Positions 7,385 to 11,828 of a stretch of DNA of 13,958 bases are shown here, in pieces. The position numbers and the translations under genes were made by a program. The number at the start of each line of letters is the position of its first letter. Positions within the stretch are counted from its first letter, which is position 1. Under the pieces are notes generated by a model. It was not told where the DNA came from. It saw only the letters and a program-made list of their open reading frames with translations, and did not search any database. Location of the stretch: assembly GCA_964371995.1 (NCBI GenBank), contig CAYJPG010000077.1, positions 1 through 13,958 on the forward strand. Direction: 5' to 3'. The stretch comes from SHZI01 sp964371995 (GTDB taxonomy: Bacteria > Pseudomonadota > Gammaproteobacteria > Steroidobacterales > GCA-2729495).

Positions 7385-8408
7385 TCACGGCCGCGACCGT
7401 CGGGTCCCGGTAGAGACCCAGGAAGCTCATGGCCGTGGAGAGCACGCCGGAGCGCTCGTTGTCGCTCTTGTTCAGCACCTCCCGGGCGGCGGAGGCGACC
7501 ACCGGGTGCGGTGCGCCCTCTACATGCGGCGTGGCCATCATCGCCCACAACGTTTGATCGAACGTCCGGGCCGGGTCGGACAGAAAGTTCACCACGCCCC
7601 GCAGCGTCTTGTCGGGTTCCGCGTAGAGGACGTGCAGGATGGCGCCCACCAGCAGGGCGTGGGAGGTCTTCTCCCAGTGGTTGCGCCGCTCCAGAGCACC
7701 CTCCGGGTCGACGAGGATGTCGGCGATGTTCTGCACGTCGCGGACTTCGTGAACACCCTGGCGAACTTCCAGCAGCGGGTTGTAGGCCGCCGAGCGCGCG
7801 TCGGTCGGGTTGAACAGCAGGCAATGCGAACTCTTCGACCGCCAGCCAGCAGTCAGTTGCCAGTTCTCGCCCTTGATATCGTGGATGACCGCAGAGCCGG
7901 GCCAGGTGAGTAGCGTCGGCACCACCAGACCGACGCCCTTACCCGAGCGCGTCGGCGCGAAGGCCATCACGTGCTCCGGCCCGTCGTGGCGCAGATAGCT
8001 CTGCCCCACCCTGCCCAGAAAAACCCCCGCCGGTCGCGTCCGGCCGGCCTGCGCGACTTCGCGGGGTGTCGCCCAGCGGGCGGAACCGTAGGTGGTGACG
8101 AGGCGGGACTGCCGGGCGCGCCACACCGAACCGAGGATGGCCGACAGGGCACCGAGCATTCCGCTACCGCCGGCGATCAGGCCACCCGTGTTGAAAACCC
8201 GGGGCGCGTAAGCCTCGTAGACAAACCACCACTCGAAGAGCCGCCAAGGGTAGTAAACCGGCACCTCCTGCAGGCGGAACCAGGGCGATCCCAACCGGCG
8301 CTGGAATCCCAGTTGCCAAGCGGTCCACTCGGTCGCCGTCCAGGTGCCGAGCACCACGATGGCGAGCACCAGAAGCACTTGGCCGATGAGAATCTTGCCC
8401 GCCGTCAT
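7359..8408 (-). pseudogene. traG: TraG/VirD4-type conjugative coupling protein, 3'-truncated
   Basis: Coupling proteins are inner-membrane hexameric ATPases that hand relaxosome DNA to a type IV secretion channel. The 349-residue frame shows an N-terminal helix (about 5-27), a second membrane segment (about 75-95), TYGSARWAT (about 106-114), the Walker A motif FAPTRSGKGVGLVVPTLL (about 150-167), and the family blocks VIHDIKGENWQLTAGWR, FNPTDARSAAYNPLLEVR, NHWEKTSHALLVGAILHVLY and GVLSTAMSFLGLYRDPTVA. It closely follows TraG of Tn4371-like integrative elements and IncP plasmids, which are about 640-670 aa. Homology stops after DPTVAAVT; the final GLLPVSV is read from IS-derived DNA, so Walker B and the C-terminal half are gone. 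The ATG at 8406-8408 has GGGAG about 11 nt upstream. None of the usual partners (relaxase, trb genes) is in the window, so this is a stranded fragment. Confidence 0.88.
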
Positions 8409-8867
8409 TGCTGTCTCGACTCCCTGCCCGGTACTGCCGCACTCGTGTGGTGCGGGCGGAGAATTAGGGCGGCGGCCGGGGGTGTCAAAGACGAATTAGG
8501 TCAGCCGCCGGACCGAAAAGGTCCGAAGTCGCACGGTGACGAAGTGAGGGGTACTCAGTCGCGCTCAGAAACGCGGGATTTCGTCGAGAAAGGAAAATTA
8601 CCGGAGGGTCGGTGCTGGGGCCGGCTCAGGGGCAGAACGACTACAATTGCGCAACGGGGAGATCGCCCGCAAACCCCGCGGCGGGCAACGACACTCGAGA
8701 GTCTCATAGCCTCGTGGTTTACAGACGATCGCTCTCTGCCCGCGACGGCTGCAGTCAATCCGAAGGTGACTCTTCAGGTCGAACCATCACTGACTGTGTT
8801 CCGCGCGCGCCAAAATAGTTGGCTACAAACCCCGCTATTGTCAGGGCTGCTACCAGAAACTGAGCGA
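8409..8867. other. Gene-poor stretch upstream of truncated traG
   Basis: I recognise no gene here. A GAATTAGG octamer occurs twice in direct orientation (8461-8468 and 8493-8500), flanked by GC-rich arms (GGCGGC near 8468 and GCCGCC near 8504); this may belong to the lost element's transfer or promoter region, but no known oriT is identified. On the minus strand a short hydrophobic run (LIAQFLVAALTIAGFVANYF, about 8810-8872) ends at TGA (8755) and could be a relic of a membrane protein. A long plus-strand frame crossing this area is antisense to traG over most of its length and shows no family signature. Confidence 0.5.
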
Positions 8868-9062
8868 TTAGCGTTTGAAGACTGAGGTAGACGCCGAAAC
8901 TTGTGATTGGGCCGTGATGGCAAAGTTCTGCAGCTCCGCGAACTCGGCAGCATTCTTGACTTGACTGTTGACAACGGCCCCGCGGTAATCCGCCGCTATG
9001 TAATCCAAGATCTGCCACGCCTGACGGGGATCAGCGGTGGCCTCTGGGGTACTGCCGGCCAC
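8868..9062 (-). pseudogene. Remnant resembling periplasmic N-terminal domain of FTR1-type iron permease
   Basis: The minus-strand frame contains DPRQAWQILDYIAADYRGAV followed by VNSQVKNAAEFAELQNFA, which matches my recollection of the segment after the signal peptide in bacterial FTR1/EfeU-like permeases ('LLDYIAVDYPGAVxxGxVxNAAEYAEMxEFA'). No signal peptide precedes it: a TGA lies upstream, with only about 20 codons between it and the GTG at 9060-9062. None of the seven FTR1 membrane helices or REXXE motifs follows, and the frame ends in TAA at 8868. If the assignment is right this is a stump of an iron/metal uptake gene that once lay next to the CDF gene. Alternative: an unrelated small periplasmic protein. 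Confidence 0.45.
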
Positions 9063-9128
9063 ACCATCGGATGTGCCGGCGGCCAGGACATCCGGCGGGT
9101 AAAGGTTCTTACACAGTGCATTGCCGGT

Positions 9129-9767
9129 TCAAGCACCTCGACGCACCGCCGGATCAGCGGTCGATGAGGCGCTGCCCTGCTGACGCGCGTCGCGCAGGAT
9201 TTCAACAGCTTCTCTGATCACATAGAGGCCGATGGCGACGCCAATCACGAGGTCAGGCCAGGGGGTGCCGGTGGCGAGCACCAGTAACCCCGCGACAATC
9301 ACACCAAGGTTCGCCACCACGTCTGCGCGGGTAAAAATCCACGACGCCCTCAAGTGCACTTCCCCATCGCGATATTTCGCCAACATACGAAACACGGTGG
9401 CGTTCACCAGGAGCGACAGGGTGGCCATGCCAACGATGATCCAGCCTTCTGGTTCAGTGCCAACGACGGCACGCCGGACGGCTTCGATGACCACTCCGAG
9501 ACCGAGAATAGCAAGTAGGGCGCCACTCGCCTGCGCGCCGCGGCGCTTGAAGGCCATCGATCGGCCGATGGCCAGCAACGCGATAGCATAGACAGAACTG
9601 TCGGCAAGCATGTCCAGGGCATCCGCCAGAAGGCCGGCGGAATCCGCGACGAGAGCCGCGGCGGTGCCGACGACAAACATCATCGCGTTCAGAGCAAGCG
9701 CAATGCTGATCGTGCGCCGCTCCTCCGCCGTGTCGGCAGTCGCTGTCTGACAGCCACAGTCACTCAT
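9129..9767 (-). CDS. Short CDF-like cation efflux protein
   Basis: A 212-aa inner-membrane protein with six predicted helices (about 20-40, 46-69, 80-99, 107-128, 147-166, 170-188), the layout of cation diffusion facilitators that export Zn/Cd/Co/Fe-type divalent ions by proton exchange. Helix 2 reads ADSAGLLADALDMLADSSVY: the usual HxxxD or DxxxD metal pair is Asp52/Asp56. Helix 5 has TRADVVANLGV, where HxxxD is replaced by Asp149/Asn153. The cytoplasmic C-terminal dimerisation domain (about 80-100 aa) is absent; the protein stops soon after helix 6. The N-terminus has a possible metal-binding CGCQ. The ATG at 9765-9767 is preceded by AGGAA 7-8 nt upstream. It is divergent from the MerR gene with a MerR-type promoter between, so metal-inducible expression is likely. 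The frame is intact, and short CDF relatives of this type exist, so the size need not mean decay. Confidence 0.82.
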   Translation of the reverse strand: MSDCGCQTATADTAEERRTISIALALNAMMFVVGTAAALVADSAGLLADALDMLADSSVYAIALLAIGRSMAFKRRGAQASGALLAILGLGVVIEAVRRAVVGTEPEGWIIVGMATLSLLVNATVFRMLAKYRDGEVHLRASWIFTRADVVANLGVIVAGLLVLATGTPWPDLVIGVAIGLYVIREAVEILRDARQQGSASSTADPAVRRGA

Positions 9768-9795
9768 CCCACACTTCCTCGTATGGCAGAGCCGA

Positions 9796-9826
9796 ACGAT
9801 GCACCCTATAGTAGCTATATAGTCAA
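9796..9826 (-). promoter_or_regulatory. MerR-type operator/promoter 1, driving the CDF gene
   Basis: Read on the minus strand: TTGACT (-35, complement of 9821-9826), a 19-bp spacer and CATCGT (weak -10, complement of 9796-9801). The over-long spacer is filled by the dyad ACCCTATAG-TAG-CTATATAGT (plus strand 9803-9823, arms matching 7 of 9). Long-spacer promoters centred on such dyads are the hallmark of MerR-family activators, and ACCCTATAG is close to CadR/PbrR-class half-sites as I recall them. It lies about 30-55 bp upstream of both the CDF start and the regulator start. Confidence 0.8.
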
Positions 9827-9853
9827 GCCAGACGCCTTTCGATAGGAGTTGGT

Positions 9854-10267
9854 ATGCGCATCGGGGAACTAGCCGCGCTCAGCGGCATGAAGGTCGTGAC
9901 CATTCGGTACTACGAAGCGACCGGCCTGATTGCAGCCCCAAGTCGAAGCAGCTCCGGGTATCGAAATTACCGACCGGAGCACTTGCAGCGGCTGACCTTC
10001 CTGCGCCGGAGTCGGGAGCTTGGCTTCTCGATCAAGGAAATCAGAGAGTTCCTGTTACTCACGGAGAATCCCCGACAGCCATGTGCGAGCGTGACCACCA
10101 TCGCCGCGCGACATCTCGAAGACGTCCGTAGCAAGCTGGACGACCTGCAACGCCTTGAGCAAGCCCTTGACGGGCTCGTTACATCCTGCCGAACTGGCCG
10201 CGTAGAGAGCTGCAAGATCCTGCAAGCGCTCGCCACGGTGCCTGCATCGTCGAGCACTACATATTGA
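9854..10267 (+). CDS. MerR-family metal-responsive regulator (CadR/PbrR/MerR-like)
   Basis: A 137-aa activator that binds a long-spacer promoter as a dimer and untwists it on metal binding. MRIGELAALSGMKVVTIRYYE (1-21) is the winged helix-turn-helix start, with YRNYRPEHLQRLTFLRRSRELGF (36-58) as the wing and second helix and a long coiled helix at about 80-112 for dimerisation. Metal-site cysteines are Cys77 (PCASV), Cys112 (SCRTG) and Cys120 (ESCKILQ). This is the three-Cys plan of the Hg/Pb/Cd sensors; the Cys112-Cys120 spacing of 8 lies between the 7 of CadR and 9 of MerR/PbrR as I recall them, so the inducing ion cannot be fixed. The start is supported by AGGAG at 9844-9848, 5 nt before ATG. 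It likely controls the divergent CDF gene and, through a second operator on its own stop codon, the downstream Met-rich haem protein. Confidence 0.9.
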   Translation: MRIGELAALSGMKVVTIRYYEATGLIAAPSRSSSGYRNYRPEHLQRLTFLRRSRELGFSIKEIREFLLLTENPRQPCASVTTIAARHLEDVRSKLDDLQRLEQALDGLVTSCRTGRVESCKILQALATVPASSSTTY

Positions 10268-10294
10268 CCCTCGATCAGCTAGAGGGTTTACCGT
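10264..10294 (+). promoter_or_regulatory. MerR-type operator/promoter 2, driving the Met-rich haem protein
   Basis: TTGACC (-35, 10264-10269), a 19-bp spacer and TACCGT (weak -10, 10289-10294). The spacer holds the dyad ACCCTC-(9 nt)-GAGGGT (10267-10287) with perfect 6-bp arms. Aligned with operator 1 in the direction of transcription, 20 of 31 positions are identical, including TTGAC, the CTA before the right arm, GGGT and the terminal CGT. The -35 overlaps the TGA stop (10265-10267) of the regulator gene, and the promoter faces the gene starting at 10339. Confidence 0.75.
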
Positions 10295-10338
10295 CATCAA
10301 ACGTAGTGTCCATCAGGCAACTGCCAGGAGAATCGACC

Positions 10339-11154
10339 ATGCAAGGATCTCATCATATGCTCGCCCAGGTCATCGTCCTGTGCGGGGCAACACTCCTCGC
10401 CCCAATTGTGGCGACAAGCGCGCCGCCCTCCTCGGCTGACGACACGGCTGAGATCCAAACTCTGCAGAAACAGGTCGACGAGTTGAATCAGGAGTTGAAG
10501 CGCCTGCAGAACGCGGCCGATCCCGCCGCGCAACAGCAAGCCATGCAAGACTCCTGGGGGATGATGCAGGGCCACATGCGCTCCATGCGGCAGATGCCGG
10601 GAATGAAGGCGGGTGTTGGTTGCGCCAACTGGCAAATGATGGGCTCGGGCAACACGTCAGGCTGTCCGATGATGGGCCACGGGATGGGCATGGGTGCCGA
10701 GATGATGGGGTGGGCCATGCCCCTTGGCATGACGCCCGACGCCTATCAGAAGCAGATGAGTGGGCACATGCAGACGATGCGCTCGCAGATGGCGGCCATC
10801 TCGGCCGAGACAGACCCGGCAAAGCGCCGGGCGCTGATGCAGAAACACTACGACACAATGTACCGCGACATGCAGACCATGCGGGGCATGGGGTGGATGT
10901 GGGCACCGAATGCCGCGGGAGCATTGCCCGACGCCAACTCGAAAGGTGCACAGCTCGAATCGAAGTACTGTTCCCAGTGCCACGCGGCGCCAGCGCCTTC
11001 CCTGCACACCCAGGCCGAGTGGGCGTCTGTCACCGATCGCATGCGCAGCAGGATCGCATCTACAGGGGGCACGAAGGCCGGTGTAATGGCGCCCAGCGAT
11101 TCAGAGTTCGATGAGATTGTGAAGTACCTTGATGGGCATGCCCGTGGCCATTAG
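10339..11154 (+). CDS. Secreted methionine-rich protein with C-terminal cytochrome c motif
   Basis: A 271-aa exported protein. A signal peptide (about 1-28, ending ATSA) is followed by a short coiled coil (about 36-58, IQTLQKQVDELNQELKRL). Then comes a Met-rich region: 27 Met in residues 69-187, with MMGHGMGMG, GCANWQMMG and GCPMMG supplying also His, Trp and two Cys (95, 109). The C-terminal 60 residues look like a small mono-haem cytochrome c: CSQCH (211-215) binds haem, and GVMAPSDSEFDEIVKYL (248-264) gives the likely axial Met250 and closing helix. Met/His-rich stretches typically bind Cu(I)/Ag(I) in the periplasm, so metal buffering linked to electron transfer is an inference. Start: the ATG at 10339 with AGGAG 8 nt upstream; the same frame is open from TTG 10264 but that overlaps the operator. 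Probably induced by the MerR regulator just upstream. I know no named family for the whole architecture. Confidence 0.85.
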   Translation: MQGSHHMLAQVIVLCGATLLAPIVATSAPPSSADDTAEIQTLQKQVDELNQELKRLQNAADPAAQQQAMQDSWGMMQGHMRSMRQMPGMKAGVGCANWQMMGSGNTSGCPMMGHGMGMGAEMMGWAMPLGMTPDAYQKQMSGHMQTMRSQMAAISAETDPAKRRALMQKHYDTMYRDMQTMRGMGWMWAPNAAGALPDANSKGAQLESKYCSQCHAAPAPSLHTQAEWASVTDRMRSRIASTGGTKAGVMAPSDSEFDEIVKYLDGHARGH

Positions 11155-11238
11155 CAGGGCGACACTGCACTGTCAGCTGGCACGTTCGAGGGGCTGTGGA
11201 CCGGCATCACCACCATTGACCGCAGCAACAGTCACACA

Positions 11239-11487
11239 TTACTCCGTAGGTGCAAGTAGTGGCTTTCCAGACGGAAGCCACCCATGTCCCGCAAGGCATT
11301 TTTCAATGTGTTCCTCGTCCGGTGGAAAAGCCAGTCTCTGATTGGGCCGGCCGGTGTGTTGAGAACGGCACACCGACAGCGCCTCGCGAAAGTTGTCGAT
11401 CTTGTGCGGCCTGTGGGTGGGCAACAGGCAGCCGGATACTGCAAGACTGCAGATAAGTACAGACAATAAAACAGGTGCTTTTCGCAT
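11239..11487 (-). CDS. Small putative lipoprotein of the RND operon
   Basis: 82 aa. MRKAPVLLSVLICSLAVSGC has a charged start, hydrophobic core and lipobox (L-A-V-S-G-C, Cys20), so the mature protein of about 63 residues should be lipid-anchored. The mature part has Cys residues at positions 40 and 64 (SVCRSQHTGRP and EHIEKCLAGHGW), possibly disulfide-linked or metal-binding, and a helical PPDEEHIEKCL segment. The ATG at 11485-11487 has GAGG 8 nt upstream. It lies 17 bp downstream of the P-II-like gene on the same strand and is the last gene before a convergent gene, so it is probably the distal member of the czcA operon. No function can be assigned. Similar tiny lipoproteins may be missed by annotation because of size. 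Confidence 0.7.
   Translation of the reverse strand: MRKAPVLLSVLICSLAVSGCLLPTHRPHKIDNFREALSVCRSQHTGRPNQRLAFPPDEEHIEKCLAGHGWLPSGKPLLAPTE
11259..11281. terminator. Strong hairpin at convergent gene ends, possible bidirectional terminator
   Basis: GTGGCTTTCC-AGAC-GGAAGCCAC forms a 9-bp stem with one bulged T and a 4-nt loop. It lies within the last codons of the lipoprotein gene and about 105 bp after the Met-rich gene's stop, i.e. where converging transcripts would meet. There is no following T-run on either strand, so an intrinsic terminator is only a possibility. Confidence 0.3.
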
Positions 11488-11504
11488 GATACTTGCCTCG
11501 ACCC

Positions 11505-11828
11505 TTATGGGCTTGCCTCGCCGATCGGCAGCACCTCATCCACGGTACTGACATACACCCAGCCAGAAATCTGCGGGCCAATACGGGCATGGGTCCGGAT
11601 AATTGCCGTGACGGCTTCCACCTCGTGGTCATCGCAAACCAGCTCAAGCTGCGCCTCCGCGATAAGAAGGCCGCCCGCTTCCAGGGTGAAATCCATTTCG
11701 GTTTCGCTGACGGCACGTAGCATGCCCTTCGACTCCAGCAGCGAGATTCTTCGAAAGCCGGCTTCCGACAGCGCCTGGATCACGTCCGGCGCACGCACAT
11801 GGTGGATAAAGGACTTGATCAGTTTCAT
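11505..11828 (-). CDS. P-II-like signalling protein encoded with an RND metal pump
   Basis: 107 aa. MKLIKSFIHHVRAPDVIQAL matches the beta1-alpha1 start of P-II proteins, and VEAVTAIIRTHARIGPQISGWVYVSTVDEVLPIGE matches their C-terminal half (family: 'ARTGxxGDGKIFVxPVExVxRIRTGE'). Canonical GlnB/GlnK T-loop features are missing: no Tyr-Arg-Gly-x-Glu-Tyr around the uridylylation Tyr, and the ATP-binding GDGK is replaced by PQIS. So it is unlikely to regulate nitrogen as GlnB does. P-II-like proteins next to CzcA/CusA pumps are known as a recurring association; sensing of metal or a small molecule is inference. The ATG (11826-11828) overlaps the pump's TGA as ATGA, and AAGGAG (complement of 11837-11842) lies 8 nt upstream within the pump's last codons, so it is translationally coupled. 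A longer in-frame start at 11885 is rejected because the P-II fold starts at MKLIK. Confidence 0.82.
   Translation of the reverse strand: MKLIKSFIHHVRAPDVIQALSEAGFRRISLLESKGMLRAVSETEMDFTLEAGGLLIAEAQLELVCDDHEVEAVTAIIRTHARIGPQISGWVYVSTVDEVLPIGEASP

Noticed and set aside
8461..8500. GAATTAGG direct repeats as an oriT or CRISPR-like array
   Set aside because: Only two 8-bp copies, with no relaxase gene nearby and no recognised nick site.
7971..8885. 304-codon open frame on the plus strand
   Set aside because: It is antisense to traG for nearly half its length, has a Pro/Arg/Gly-rich composition typical of GC-rich shadow frames, and shows no family motif in the part beyond traG.
10264..10338. 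Upstream TTG start extending the Met-rich protein by 25 residues
   Set aside because: It would place residues before the signal peptide and overlap the MerR operator; the ATG at 10339 has AGGAG at ideal spacing.
10561..10900. Repeated ATG/GGG-rich DNA as a tandem repeat or array
   Set aside because: The repetition comes from irregular Met/Gly/His codons of the Met-rich protein; there is no fixed unit length.
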